Shown piece after piece: positions 7,388 through 16,251 of a stretch of 64,000 nt of DNA. Under the pieces are notes generated by a model. The model saw only the letters and a program-made list of their open reading frames with translations, searched no databases and had not been told where the DNA came from. Source of the DNA: Actinosynnema sp. ALI-1.44. GTDB lineage: Bacteria; Actinomycetota; Actinomycetes; Mycobacteriales; Pseudonocardiaceae. Numbering within the stretch: position 1 is the stretch's first letter; each line of letters begins with the position of its first letter. Position numbers and translations under genes: made by a program. The stretch spans positions 1-64,000 of the forward strand of contig NZ_MTQO01000041.1 in assembly GCF_001984155.1 (NCBI RefSeq). The letters are read 5' to 3'.

Positions 7388-8589
7388 GCCGCAGGCGCAA
7401 CATCCGTGTCCGCAACCACATCCTCGGCATCGCGTTCCTGCTTGTCCTGGTTTTCCTGGCCTGGCTGGCGATCGCTGTGTACGACAAGCGCTTCACCACC
7501 ACCGCGGCGATCACGCTGCGCGCCGACCGGGTCGGCAACCAGCTCAAACCCCACGCCGACGTGAAGGTCCGCGGCATGGTCGTCGGCTCCGTGCGCGCGG
7601 TCCGGGTGACCGACGCCGGTGTCGACGTCGAGATGGCGTTGCAACCGGACAAGCTGGACCGGGTGCCGCGCAACGTTTCCGCCCGGTTGCTGCCCAAGAC
7701 CCTGTTCGGCCAGCGGTACGTCAGCCTGATCATCCCCGACGCGCCGGACCGGCACCGGCTGGCCGACGGGGACGTGGTCGACCAGGACCGCACGCCGCAC
7801 GCGATCGAACTGGAGAAGGCACTGCGCGACCTGATGCCCGTACTGCAGGCGGTTCAGCCGCAGAAGCTCGCGGACACGCTCGGCGCGATCTCGCAGGCGC
7901 TGGACGGCCGTGGCAAGCAGATCGGTACGACGATCACCGACCTGAACGCGTACTTCGCCCAGCTGAACCCGAAGATGCCCGAGCTGCAGGCCGACATCAC
8001 CAAGTTCGCCGACACGCTGGCGGGCTACGAGAAAGCCGGTCCGGACATCGTCGAGGCGTTGTCGGAGATGACCACGACCAGCAGGACCATCGCCGAGCAA
8101 CGGCAGTCGGTCGCCGAACTGCTGACCGCGATGACGTCCGCGTCGGACGACCTGACCGGGTTCGTCAAGTCCAACAAGGACACCCTGATCCGCCTGTCGG
8201 ACACCAGCAGGCCGACGCTGGAGCTGCTGGCGCGGTACTCGCCGGAGTTCCCGTGCCTGCTCGAATCGGTGAACAAGCTCAAGCCGTCGGTGGAGAAGGT
8301 GCTCGGCGCGGGCACCAACGAGCCGGGCCTGCACGTCAACCTCCTGGTCAAACCGTCGCGCGGCCCGTACGTGCCGGGCAAGGACAAACCGGTGTTCACC
8401 GCGACCGGCGGCCCGAAGTGCTACGGCGCGAACGGAACCGCCACCCAGGTGGCGAACTCGCCGGAGGAGAACCGCTTCATCGCCGAACTGTTGGCGCCGG
8501 TCCACGGCACCACCCCGGCCGAGATGCCCCAGTGGGGCAGCCTCCTGGTCGGTCCCCTGCTGCGCGGAGCCGAGGTGACGATCCGATGA
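7384..8589 (+). CDS. mceA: MceA, MlaD-domain lipid-transfer protein
   Basis: A 401-aa protein with one N-terminal membrane anchor (residues about 12-33, GIAFLLVLVFLAWLAIAVYD), an MlaD/MCE domain at about 40-125 (VGNQLKPHADVKVRGMVVGS, LFGQRYVSLIIPD), then a long helical region and a Cys-containing tail (EFPCLLESV, GGPKCYGANG) seen in first-position Mce proteins. Position and tail identify it as the A member. It starts inside the ATGA overlap with yrbEB. It would sit in the periplasm-like space and form one wall of the substrate tunnel. Confidence 0.95.
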   Translation: MSRRRNIRVRNHILGIAFLLVLVFLAWLAIAVYDKRFTTTAAITLRADRVGNQLKPHADVKVRGMVVGSVRAVRVTDAGVDVEMALQPDKLDRVPRNVSARLLPKTLFGQRYVSLIIPDAPDRHRLADGDVVDQDRTPHAIELEKALRDLMPVLQAVQPQKLADTLGAISQALDGRGKQIGTTITDLNAYFAQLNPKMPELQADITKFADTLAGYEKAGPDIVEALSEMTTTSRTIAEQRQSVAELLTAMTSASDDLTGFVKSNKDTLIRLSDTSRPTLELLARYSPEFPCLLESVNKLKPSVEKVLGAGTNEPGLHVNLLVKPSRGPYVPGKDKPVFTATGGPKCYGANGTATQVANSPEENRFIAELLAPVHGTTPAEMPQWGSLLVGPLLRGAEVTIR

Positions 8590-9590
8590 AATGGGCCATC
8601 GTGAAAGGCGCGGTCTTCGTCGTGCTGACGCTGGCGGCGACCGCGCTGCTCGGGATCACGATCGCCAACCAGGGCGGCGGGGACACAGTGTCCTACCGCG
8701 CCCGGTTCACCGACGTGACCTCGGTGAACCCCGGCGACGACATCCGGATCTCCGGTGTTCGCGTCGGCCAGGTCGACGAGGTGCGCGTGGTCGAGCAACG
8801 CGTCGGCGAGGTGGAGTTCTCCGTGTCCAGCGACCGCTCGCTCACCACCACGACCACCGCCACCATCAAGTTCCGCAACCTGATCGGCCAGCGGTACGTC
8901 TCGCTCGAACTGGGAACGGGCAACGACGTGCTGGCGCCCGATTCGCAGATCCCGCTCGAGCGCACGAAACCCGCGCTCGACCTGACCGCGATGCTCAACG
9001 GGTTCCGCCCGCTGTTCCAGGCGTTGTCGCCGCAGGACGTCAACCAGCTGTCGATGGAGATCATCCAGGTCCTGCAAGGCGAAGGCGGCACGGTGGACAG
9101 CCTGCTCGGGCACACGGCGTCGCTGACCAAGGCGCTGGCCGACAAGGACCGCGTGATCGGCGAGGTGGTCACCAACCTGAACACGGTGCTCGACCAGGTC
9201 AACGGGCGCGGCGACAAGCTGTCCGCGTTGATCACCACGACCCAGGACCTGGTCTCCGGCCTGGCCAGCGACGCCAAACCGGTCGGCGACGCGGTCGACG
9301 GACTGGCCGCGCTGACCACGGCCACCGGCGACCTGCTGCGCGACGGCCGGGAACCGCTGCGCAAGGACATCGCCCAACTGGGGCGCCTGTCGCAGGTCCT
9401 CGCCGACAACTCGCCGGTGTTCGAGGCGTTCGTGGCGAACCTGCCGACCAAGTACGAGGCGATCGGCCGGACCGCTTCCTACGGGTCGTGGCTGAACTTC
9501 TTCCTGTGCTCCGCGGTTTCCGACGCGCCGCGGGCGCCGGGCGGCCCGCCGGTCGGCGTGCCGAACACCGAGGCGAGGTGCAAGGGATGA
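8586..9590 (+). CDS. mceB: MceB
   Basis: A 334-aa Mce-family protein: N-terminal anchor (AVFVVLTLAATALLGITIAN), MlaD domain (PGDDIRISGVRVGQVDEVRV, NLIGQRYVSLELGTG), helical stem and C-terminal end WLNFFLCSAVSD, which is typical of the B position. The start ATG 8586 overlaps the mceA stop. The DNA at 8681-8693 carries the 13-bp palindrome GGACACAGTGTCC also seen in the hairpin at 1616-1632. Confidence 0.95.
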   Translation: MKWAIVKGAVFVVLTLAATALLGITIANQGGGDTVSYRARFTDVTSVNPGDDIRISGVRVGQVDEVRVVEQRVGEVEFSVSSDRSLTTTTTATIKFRNLIGQRYVSLELGTGNDVLAPDSQIPLERTKPALDLTAMLNGFRPLFQALSPQDVNQLSMEIIQVLQGEGGTVDSLLGHTASLTKALADKDRVIGEVVTNLNTVLDQVNGRGDKLSALITTTQDLVSGLASDAKPVGDAVDGLAALTTATGDLLRDGREPLRKDIAQLGRLSQVLADNSPVFEAFVANLPTKYEAIGRTASYGSWLNFFLCSAVSDAPRAPGGPPVGVPNTEARCKG

Positions 9591-10570
9591 CATCGCTGCG
9601 CAACCGCAACCCCGTGACCGTCGGCCTGATCGGCGCCGCGGCGATGCTCATGGTCGGCCTGCTCACGTTCTTCTGGTCGGACCTGCCGTTCGTCAGCGGG
9701 ACCGAGTACACCGCCGAGTTCGGTGAGGCGGCCGGGATCAAACCGAACGACGAGGTCCGCGTCGCCGGGGTGAAGGTCGGCGAGGTCACGGACGTCGAAC
9801 TGGACGGCGACCACGTGAAGGTCACCTTCCGCGCCCAAGGCGTGTGGCTCGGCGACCAGACCGTGGCCGTGATCCGGATCAAGACGTTGCTGGGACAGAA
9901 GAACCTGGCGCTGGATCCGCTGGGGACACAGCCGCTCGACCCGGACGTGCCCATCCCGCGCTCCCGGACCGTGACGCCCTACGACGTGAACGACGCCTTC
10001 GGCGACCTGGCCAAGACCACGGGCGCCATCGACACCGCGCAGCTCGCGACGAGCTTCCGGACCCTGTCGGAGACGTTCTCGAAGACCTCGCCAGAACAGG
10101 TCCGCGCCGCGTTCGACGGGCTGTCCAGACTGTCCACCACGATCTCCTCGCGTGACCAGGAACTGCGCAAGCTGCTGGGCAACACCAGTTCGCTCGGCAG
10201 GACCGTCGCCGACCGCAACGCCCAGTTCGAGTCGTTGATCTCCGACGGCGGGGTGCTGCTGGCCGAGTTCGCCAAGCGCCGCGAGGCGATCGCGTCGTTG
10301 CTGGCCGGGACACGGGAACTGGCCAAGCAACTGGGCGGTGTGGTGGCCGACAACCAGGCCCAGCTCGGGCCGGCGCTCGCCCAGCTGGAACGCGTCACCA
10401 CTGTGCTGCAACGCAACCAGGACAACCTCGACCGCGGCCTGCGGCTGGCCGGGCCGTTCTACCGGCTGATCGGCAACGCCGTCGGCAACGGCCGGTGGAT
10501 CGACACGTACGTCTGCGGGCTCGTGCCCAGCCCGAACGGGTGCGTACCGCCGAAGGGAGCGGGTCGCTGA
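9587..10570 (+). CDS. mceC: MceC
   Basis: A 327-aa Mce-family protein with a membrane anchor at residues about 10-30, an MlaD domain (AAGIKPNDEVRVAGVKVGEV, LLGQKNLALDPLG) and a helical region, ending with a cysteine pair (YVCGLVPSPNGCVPP) characteristic of the C position. Start overlaps the mceB stop (ATGA). Its tail is much shorter than the Pro-rich tails of mycobacterial MceC. Confidence 0.93.
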   Translation: MTSLRNRNPVTVGLIGAAAMLMVGLLTFFWSDLPFVSGTEYTAEFGEAAGIKPNDEVRVAGVKVGEVTDVELDGDHVKVTFRAQGVWLGDQTVAVIRIKTLLGQKNLALDPLGTQPLDPDVPIPRSRTVTPYDVNDAFGDLAKTTGAIDTAQLATSFRTLSETFSKTSPEQVRAAFDGLSRLSTTISSRDQELRKLLGNTSSLGRTVADRNAQFESLISDGGVLLAEFAKRREAIASLLAGTRELAKQLGGVVADNQAQLGPALAQLERVTTVLQRNQDNLDRGLRLAGPFYRLIGNAVGNGRWIDTYVCGLVPSPNGCVPPKGAGR

Positions 10571-11556
10571 TGCGCCGCAAGTACCTCAAGATCGGCGCGC
10601 TGGTGGCGGTTGTCGCCGTGCTGGCCGTGACGGTCGCCATGGTGACCGGGCGGGACGCCAAACTCGTCTACGCGTACTTCACCTCGGCGGTCGGCGTCTA
10701 CCCCGGCTCGGACGTGCGCGTGCTGGGAGTGGCGATCGGCCGGATCGACGCGGTCGAACCGATGGGGGAGCAGGTCAGGGTCACGATGGCACTGGATCGC
10801 GGCGCCGCCGTCCCAGCCGGGGCCAACGCCCTCGTGGTGACGCCCAGCCTGGTCAGCGACCGGTACGTCCAGCTCGCGCCCGTCTACCAGGGCGGCGAGC
10901 AGATCGCCGACGGTGCTGTCATCCCGGTGCCGAAAACCGTGGTGCCGGTGGAGTTGGACGAACTGTTCGGCAGCCTCGACAAGTTGACCACCGCACTGGG
11001 GCCGCAGGGCGCCAACTCCGACGGCGCGTTGAGCGAGTTCATCGAGGCGGGCGCGAAGAACCTGGACGGCAACGGCACGCAGCTCAACCAGACCATCCGG
11101 GAACTGGGCAAGGCCAGCCGGACGCTGAGCGGTTCCCAGGAGGACCTGTTCGGCACGATCGACAGCGTGCAGAAGTTCACCACGATGCTCGCCGCCAACG
11201 ACACCCAGGTCCGTACGTTCAACAACCAGCTGGCCCAGGTCTCCGGGATCCTGGCCGACGAACGGGACGCCTTCGGTGCCGCGCTGCGGGAACTGGCCGG
11301 GGTGGTCGACCAGGTGCGCGCGTTCGTCGAGGACAACCGGGGCCGCGTCAAGTCCAATGTGGACAAACTGACCGGTGTGACGAAGGTGCTGGCCGACCAG
11401 AAGGCGTCGCTGTCCGAGGCGTTGGACACCGCGCCGCTCGCGCTGGGCAACCTGCTCAAGGCCTACGACCCGGCCGCGAAGACCATCGACGGCCGCGCCA
11501 ACATCCTGGAGTTCTCCGGAGCGCCCCTCCCGGTCCCGATGGTCGGTGGCCGGTGA
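10570..11556 (+). CDS. mceD: MceD
   Basis: A 328-aa Mce-family protein: anchor segment at 8-27 (IGALVAVVAVLAVTVAMVTG), MlaD domain (VYPGSDVRVLGVAIGRIDAV, LVSDRYVQLAPVY), then helical repeats rich in LNQTIRELGKAS-type heptads. TGATG overlap with mceC. The C-terminus (FSGAPLPVPMVGGR) is short and lacks the long Pro-rich extension of mycobacterial MceD. Confidence 0.93.
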   Translation: MRRKYLKIGALVAVVAVLAVTVAMVTGRDAKLVYAYFTSAVGVYPGSDVRVLGVAIGRIDAVEPMGEQVRVTMALDRGAAVPAGANALVVTPSLVSDRYVQLAPVYQGGEQIADGAVIPVPKTVVPVELDELFGSLDKLTTALGPQGANSDGALSEFIEAGAKNLDGNGTQLNQTIRELGKASRTLSGSQEDLFGTIDSVQKFTTMLAANDTQVRTFNNQLAQVSGILADERDAFGAALRELAGVVDQVRAFVEDNRGRVKSNVDKLTGVTKVLADQKASLSEALDTAPLALGNLLKAYDPAAKTIDGRANILEFSGAPLPVPMVGGR

Positions 11557-12563
11557 TGCGCCGGGGTGTTTCGGTCGTTGCCGTCTGCCTCATGGTGGCC
11601 GGGTGCAGCTCCACCGCCGGGCTGTACGACGTGCCGCTGCCCGGCGGCGCGGACATCGGCGACCACCCGTACCGCGTGACGGTCGGCTTCCGCGACGTTC
11701 TCGACCTGGTCCCGCAGTCCGGTGTGAAGGTCAACGACGTCCCGGTCGGCCGCGTCGAACGCATCACACTGGCCGCCGACGGCCGGACCGCCGAGGTCAC
11801 CCTGGCCGTCAACGGCACGGTTCGACTGCCGGGCAACGCGATTGCCCGGCTGCGGCAGTCCAGTGTGCTCGGTGAGAAGTTCGTCGAACTGGCCGCGCCG
11901 TCCGGTACGGCGGAGGGTGTGCTCGGGGACGGCGCGGTGATCCCGGTCGAGCGGACCAACCGCAACCCGGAGATCGAAGAGGTGTTCGGCGCGTTGTCCA
12001 TGCTGCTCAACGGCGGTGGCGTCGGCCAGATCCAGCAGATCACCCAGGAGCTGAACCTCGCGCTGGGCGGCAACGAGACCGCGATCCGGTCCTTCCTGAC
12101 CAATGTGGACACGTTCGTCGCCGGGCTCGACGCCCGCAAGGGCGACATCACCAGGGCGATCGACGGGATGAACAAGCTGGCGGGCGAGTTCGGCGCGCGC
12201 AAGGACAAGATCGCCGACCTGCTGGACAACCTGGGGCCCGGGATCGAAGTGCTGGCCAAGCAGCGCGGCTCGATCGTCGGGATGCTCAAGTCGCTCGACG
12301 CGTTGTCCTCGGCGGCGGTCGGCACGATCAAGCAGTCCAAGGACGACCTGATCGCCGACCTCAAGGCGTTGGAACCCACGCTGCGCCACCTGGCCGACGC
12401 GGGACAGAACCTGCCGCAGGCCATGGAGATGCTGCTGACGTTCCCCTTCCCCGACTCGGTGCTCAAGGCGTTGCAGGGCGACTACCTCAACGTGCACTTG
12501 AAGCTGGACAGCAAAGGCGGGCCCGCGTTGCCCCTGCCGCCGGTCGACCAGGGAGGGCGCTGA
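11556..12563 (+). CDS. mceE: MceE, lipoprotein member of the Mce complex
   Basis: A 335-aa protein. Unlike the other Mce subunits it begins with a lipoprotein signal: MRRGVSVVAVCLMVAGCSS, lipobox VAGC with Cys17, the hallmark of the E subunit (LprK/LprN type). MlaD domain at about 40-130 (VPQSGVKVNDVPVGRVERI, SVLGEKFVELAAPSG), then a helical region ending PLPPVDQGGR. GTG 11553 is a possible alternative start three bases upstream. Lipid anchoring would tether the Mce assembly to the membrane. Confidence 0.95.
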   Translation: MRRGVSVVAVCLMVAGCSSTAGLYDVPLPGGADIGDHPYRVTVGFRDVLDLVPQSGVKVNDVPVGRVERITLAADGRTAEVTLAVNGTVRLPGNAIARLRQSSVLGEKFVELAAPSGTAEGVLGDGAVIPVERTNRNPEIEEVFGALSMLLNGGGVGQIQQITQELNLALGGNETAIRSFLTNVDTFVAGLDARKGDITRAIDGMNKLAGEFGARKDKIADLLDNLGPGIEVLAKQRGSIVGMLKSLDALSSAAVGTIKQSKDDLIADLKALEPTLRHLADAGQNLPQAMEMLLTFPFPDSVLKALQGDYLNVHLKLDSKGGPALPLPPVDQGGR

Positions 12564-13657
12564 TGTTGAGCAGGACGGTCCGCATCCAGGTGATCGTCTT
12601 CGTGATCATCGCGATGCTGGGTGTCGGCTACGTCGGCGCGCGGTACGTGGGCGTGTTCGGCGGATCCGGCTACGTGGTCAAGCTCCGGCTCGCCGACTCC
12701 GGCGGGATCTTCACCAACGCCGAGGTCACCTACCGGGGGGTGGCGATCGGGCGGGTGGGCCAGCTGCACCTCGCCGACCAGGGCATCGAGGTGGACCTGC
12801 GGATCGAGGACGGCGCGCCGCCGGTGCCGGTCGACGTGGAAGCCGTCGTCACCAACCGGTCGGCGGTCGGTGAGCAGTACGTCGACCTGCGACCGCGCCG
12901 CGACGCCCAGCCGTATCTCGCCGACGGCTCGGTGATCGAGATCAAGCAGACCAAGCTGCCGCTGCCGACCGAGACAGTGCTGCTCAACCTGGATCGGCTC
13001 GTCGAATCCGTCCCGACGGACGCGTTGCGCACGGTCGTCGACGAACTGCACGAGGCCACCAGGGGAGCGGGCCCGGACCTGCAGGCGCTGCTGGACTCGA
13101 CGACGAGCTTCACCAAGCTGGCCACCACGCACCTGCCGCAGACCACCCAGCTGATCACCGACGGCGGCACGGTGCTGACCACACAGGTGCAGACGTCGGA
13201 GGCGATCAAGTCGTTCGGCACCAACGCGAAGCTCATCGCCGAACGGCTCAGGGCGTCCGACGGCGACATCCGCGGCCTGCTCAAGTCCGTTCCCGCGGTG
13301 GCCGGGCAGGTGAGCGGGCTCGTGCGGGAGACCGGGCCGAACCTCGGTGTCGTGCTGGCGAACCTGCTGACCACGTCGAACGTCGTGGTCACCCGCCAGC
13401 GCGGCCTGGAGGAGCTGCTGGTGGTCACCCCGGCGGCGGTGTCCGCCGCGTCCCAGGTCATCCGGCCCGACGGTGCGAACTTCGGTCTCGCGGTCACGTA
13501 CTTCGAGCCGCTGCCGTGCACGACGGGCTACGGCGGCACGCCGTACCGCAACGGCCGTGACACCGCGCCCGCGCCGCTGAACACGGCCGCTCGGTGCGCG
13601 CTCCCACCCGGTAGTCCGACCGGGGTCCGTGGCTCGCAGAACTCGCCAGGAGGCTGA
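12563..13657 (+). CDS. mceF: MceF
   Basis: A 364-aa Mce-family protein: anchor at 8-28, MlaD domain (SGGIFTNAEVTYRGVAIGRV, SAVGEQYVDLRPR), helical stem, and a C-terminal tail with the F-type YFEPLPCTTGYGGTPYRNG motif. ATG overlaps the mceE TGA. It closes the six-gene set, so the operon has a full mceA-F complement in canonical order. Confidence 0.95.
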   Translation: MLSRTVRIQVIVFVIIAMLGVGYVGARYVGVFGGSGYVVKLRLADSGGIFTNAEVTYRGVAIGRVGQLHLADQGIEVDLRIEDGAPPVPVDVEAVVTNRSAVGEQYVDLRPRRDAQPYLADGSVIEIKQTKLPLPTETVLLNLDRLVESVPTDALRTVVDELHEATRGAGPDLQALLDSTTSFTKLATTHLPQTTQLITDGGTVLTTQVQTSEAIKSFGTNAKLIAERLRASDGDIRGLLKSVPAVAGQVSGLVRETGPNLGVVLANLLTTSNVVVTRQRGLEELLVVTPAAVSAASQVIRPDGANFGLAVTYFEPLPCTTGYGGTPYRNGRDTAPAPLNTAARCALPPGSPTGVRGSQNSPGG

Positions 13658-13658
13658 C

Positions 13659-14132
13659 GTGCTCAGGACGATCTGCGTCGCGGCGGTGGTGGTGGCCGCG
13701 GGGTTCGCGGGGTGGAGCGGCTGGACGTGGTTCACCGCCGACCAGACGGCCGATCGCGAGGTCGCCCTCGACAGCGGCCGACGGGCGATCGCCACGTTCA
13801 ACACCCTGGACTACCGCAGGATCGACGAAGGACTGGAGCGGTGGCAGCGCGTGTCCACCGGCGCGTTGACCGACGAACTGCGGCAGACCGAGGAAGGCAG
13901 CCGCAAACAGATCGAGCAGGCGAGGACGGTGACCGAAGGCCGGGTGCTGGACGCGGCGATCACCGAGTTCGACCCGTCGAGGGCGGTCGTGATCGCCGCG
14001 GTGGAGATCGTGGTCACGCCGGACGGCGGGCAGCCGGTGACCAAACGCAGCCGGATGCGCGCCGAGCTGGTGCGCACCGACGCGGGCTGGAAAGTCGGCG
14101 CACTGGGCCAGATCCCGGCTGGAGCTGTCTGA
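13659..14132 (+). CDS. Mce-associated membrane protein 1
   Basis: A 157-aa protein from GTG 13659, chosen because AGGAGG lies 5 nt upstream; the longer frame to 13629 runs inside mceF. One N-terminal membrane segment (VAAVVVAAGFAGWSGWTWFT), then a domain of the NTF2-like Mas type (RRAIATFNTLDYRRIDEGLE, later RMRAELVRTDAGWKVGALGQ). Mas proteins follow mce genes in most actinomycetes and are thought to stabilise the transporter. Stop overlaps the next start. Confidence 0.88.
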   Translation: MLRTICVAAVVVAAGFAGWSGWTWFTADQTADREVALDSGRRAIATFNTLDYRRIDEGLERWQRVSTGALTDELRQTEEGSRKQIEQARTVTEGRVLDAAITEFDPSRAVVIAAVEIVVTPDGGQPVTKRSRMRAELVRTDAGWKVGALGQIPAGAV

Positions 14133-14758
14133 TGAGGACACTGCGCAGGGCACCGAAGCCGCAGAAGCCGCAGTCCCCGCCCCGCCGCCGGGCCGTCGTC
14201 GCCGGGACCAGGCGCCGCCCCGAACCCGGCCCCGAACCTGGCCCCGAACCTGGCACCGAGCCGCAAGTCGAAGTGCCGCAAGAGGCCGCGGCTGAGCCAG
14301 TCACCCGGCGGTTTCCCTATGTGCTGCTGGCGATCGCGGTCGCACTGACCAGCGTGGGACTGTGGCTGCGGACCGATCGTCCCCACGACGACCTCGCGGC
14401 GGTGACCGCGCAGGTGCGCGACTCGCTCGAGCAGGTGTTCTCGTACCACTACGACGACACCACGACCACCGAGCGCGCCGCGCGGGAAACGTTGACCGGC
14501 GAGGCACAGGGCCAGTACGCCAAGCTGTTCGAGCAGATCAAGGCGCACGCCGGGGAACAACGCATCACCGTGACGTCCAAAGTGGTCAGTGTCGGCGTCG
14601 TTTCGCTCGACGGCGACCAAGCGCGGCTGCTCGCGTTCGTCGACCAGTCCGCGACACGAGGCGACACCCACACGACAAGTGCGGGCGCCGCCCAGCTCTC
14701 GATCTCGGCCCGCCGGATCGACGGCCGATGGCGAATCAGCGAACTCATCCCCCGTTAG
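14132..14758 (+). CDS. Mce-associated membrane protein 2 with Pro/Glu-rich linker
   Basis: A 208-aa protein, last gene of the operon. The first 60 residues are cytoplasmic, basic then Pro-rich, with a repeated GPEPGPEPGTEP run. A single membrane segment follows (YVLLAIAVALTSVGLWL) and then a Mas-type outer domain (LAAVTAQVRDSLEQVFSYHY, ending SARRIDGRWRISELIPR). The start overlaps the preceding stop. The Pro/Glu linker is low complexity and may vary between strains. A weak hairpin (ACCTG/CAGGT, 14779-14794) lies after the stop, facing the convergent LLM gene. Confidence 0.85.
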   Translation: MRTLRRAPKPQKPQSPPRRRAVVAGTRRRPEPGPEPGPEPGTEPQVEVPQEAAAEPVTRRFPYVLLAIAVALTSVGLWLRTDRPHDDLAAVTAQVRDSLEQVFSYHYDDTTTTERAARETLTGEAQGQYAKLFEQIKAHAGEQRITVTSKVVSVGVVSLDGDQARLLAFVDQSATRGDTHTTSAGAAQLSISARRIDGRWRISELIPR

Positions 14759-14802
14759 CTGTGGCCTGAAGGCACCGGACCTGCTCTGTCAGGTTCTCTG
14801 CC

Positions 14803-15714
14803 TCAGAGTCCGGCCAGCTTGGCCAGTCGTCGCATCAGGTCCAGTTCGGTGTCCAGGTCGACTGAGACGTTGTTGGCGAACAGCACCTGGTCGACGCGGT
14901 GGCCGTCCAGGGTCGCCAGGTCCTCCACGATCTGCTCGGGCGAACCGGCGAGGAACGGCCGTTCGCCGTCGATCGGCTTGTCGGTGATGTCCACGTTCGC
15001 GCGGCCGATCACCGTCAGCTCGTCCGGGTCGCGGCCGAACTCCTTGGCGGCGTTCAGGAACGACGACGAGACCTGCAACAGCTGGTCGCGGGAGAACACG
15101 ACCGGGTTGACACCGTCGGCGATCCGCGCGGCCCGTTCGATGCCCTTCGGCGTCACCGCGCCGACCACCACCGGGATCCGGTCCTGGACCGGCTTGGGGT
15201 TGATCTCCGACGGCGCGATCTTGTAGAACCGGCCGTCGAACGACACCGGGTCCGGCCCCCACGCCGCGCGCACCGCGGCGACCACCTCGTCGAATCCCGC
15301 GCCCTTGCGGCTGGTGGGCACGTTCGCGGTCTCGAACTCCTCCTTCATCCAGCCCTGGCCGAGCCCGGCGATCACCCGGCCGCCGCTGAACTGGTCCAGC
15401 GTGGCGAACCGCCGCGCCAGCAGCACCGGCGGGTGCAGCAACGCGTCGATCACGCTGGTGCCCAGCTTGACCCGGCTGGTCGACGCGGCCACGTGGCTGA
15501 GCGTGACCAGCGGCTCGTAGACGTTCCGGTAGCTCTCCGGCAGCTCCTGCGGCTCGTCCATGCCGAGCATGGCGACCTTGCCGACCGGCCGCAGCAGCCG
15601 CTCGAAGGTCCACACCGCCGCGTATCCCAGTTCCTCCGCCGCCTGGGCGACCTTCACGATCGCCTCCGGTGACGCGATCGCGCCCGCCGTCGGAAGCCCG
15701 ACCCCAAGTTCCAC
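14803..15714 (-). CDS. LLM-class flavin-dependent oxidoreductase
   Basis: A 303-aa luciferase-like (bacterial luciferase/F420 TIM barrel) oxidoreductase. GTG 15714 is chosen because GGGAGG lies just upstream and the family N-terminus VELGVGLPTAG starts there; the open frame runs on into the MarR gene. Motifs: AEELGYAAVWTFERLL, RFATLDQFSGGRVIAGLGQG (family signature), VVVGAVTPKGIERAARIADG. The cofactor may be FMN or F420; the sequence alone does not decide. It follows the MarR gene by 16 nt and is probably its target. Substrate unknown. Confidence 0.88.
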   Translation of the reverse strand: MELGVGLPTAGAIASPEAIVKVAQAAEELGYAAVWTFERLLRPVGKVAMLGMDEPQELPESYRNVYEPLVTLSHVAASTSRVKLGTSVIDALLHPPVLLARRFATLDQFSGGRVIAGLGQGWMKEEFETANVPTSRKGAGFDEVVAAVRAAWGPDPVSFDGRFYKIAPSEINPKPVQDRIPVVVGAVTPKGIERAARIADGVNPVVFSRDQLLQVSSSFLNAAKEFGRDPDELTVIGRANVDITDKPIDGERPFLAGSPEQIVEDLATLDGHRVDQVLFANNVSVDLDTELDLMRRLAKLAGL

Positions 15715-15730
15715 GATTGCCCTCCCAGTG

Positions 15731-16183
15731 TCAGTCCTCGGCGCAGTCCGCCGAGTCGTGCGGCGCGGCGAGCCTGCGCAGCAGGTCGTCCAGCCGGGCC
15801 AGTTCGGCCGGGTCGAAGTCGGCGAACACCGCGCGTTCGACCTCGTCGACGGCCGCTTTGATCCGGCCGACCACCTCGCGGCCGTGCTCGGTGAGCACGA
15901 CGACGTGTCGGCGCCGGTCGGACGGTTCACGTTGCCGCGTGGCCAGATCACGCTGTTCCAGTTCGTTGAGGATCGACACGAGCACGCTCGGGTCGACCTC
16001 GAGTGCCTGTGCCAGGGCGAGTTGGCTCATCCGCCCGTCCTCGGCGAGCACCATCAGCGTGAGGCACTGCCGGGGCTTGAGCCCGGTGACCGTCATCGCC
16101 GACCGCAGCCGCGCGTTCACCGCCAAACCGACCCGCGCCAACCGGAAGCAGGGCCGCTCCGCCGCAGGCTCGTCAGACGCCAT
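15731..16183 (-). CDS. MarR-family regulator
   Basis: A 150-aa winged-helix regulator: TGLKPRQCLTLMVLAEDGRM, then MSQLALAQALEVDPSVLVSI as the HTH and wing REPSDRRRHVVVLTEHG. It is the first gene of a two-gene unit with the LLM oxidoreductase and likely represses it in the absence of a small phenolic or lipophilic ligand, as MarR proteins usually do. A TAACGT box lies 6 nt before the ATG (16190-16195), so the mRNA is probably leaderless. Confidence 0.9.
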   Translation of the reverse strand: MASDEPAAERPCFRLARVGLAVNARLRSAMTVTGLKPRQCLTLMVLAEDGRMSQLALAQALEVDPSVLVSILNELEQRDLATRQREPSDRRRHVVVLTEHGREVVGRIKAAVDEVERAVFADFDPAELARLDDLLRRLAAPHDSADCAED

Positions 16184-16204
16184 GCGACAACGTTAACGGG
16201 CCTC

Positions 16205-16248
16205 AGTGATTGACGCCAGTAATTAATTGAAGGACATCAATGATTGAC
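16205..16248. promoter_or_regulatory. Putative MarR operator region
   Basis: Between the MarR start and the next gene end lie an AT-rich palindrome AATTAATT (16221-16228), strongly out of composition here, and two direct copies of TGATTGAC (16207-16214 and 16241-16248). This is just upstream of the MarR -10 box, so self-repression is likely. Confidence 0.5.
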
Positions 16249-16251
16249 TGG

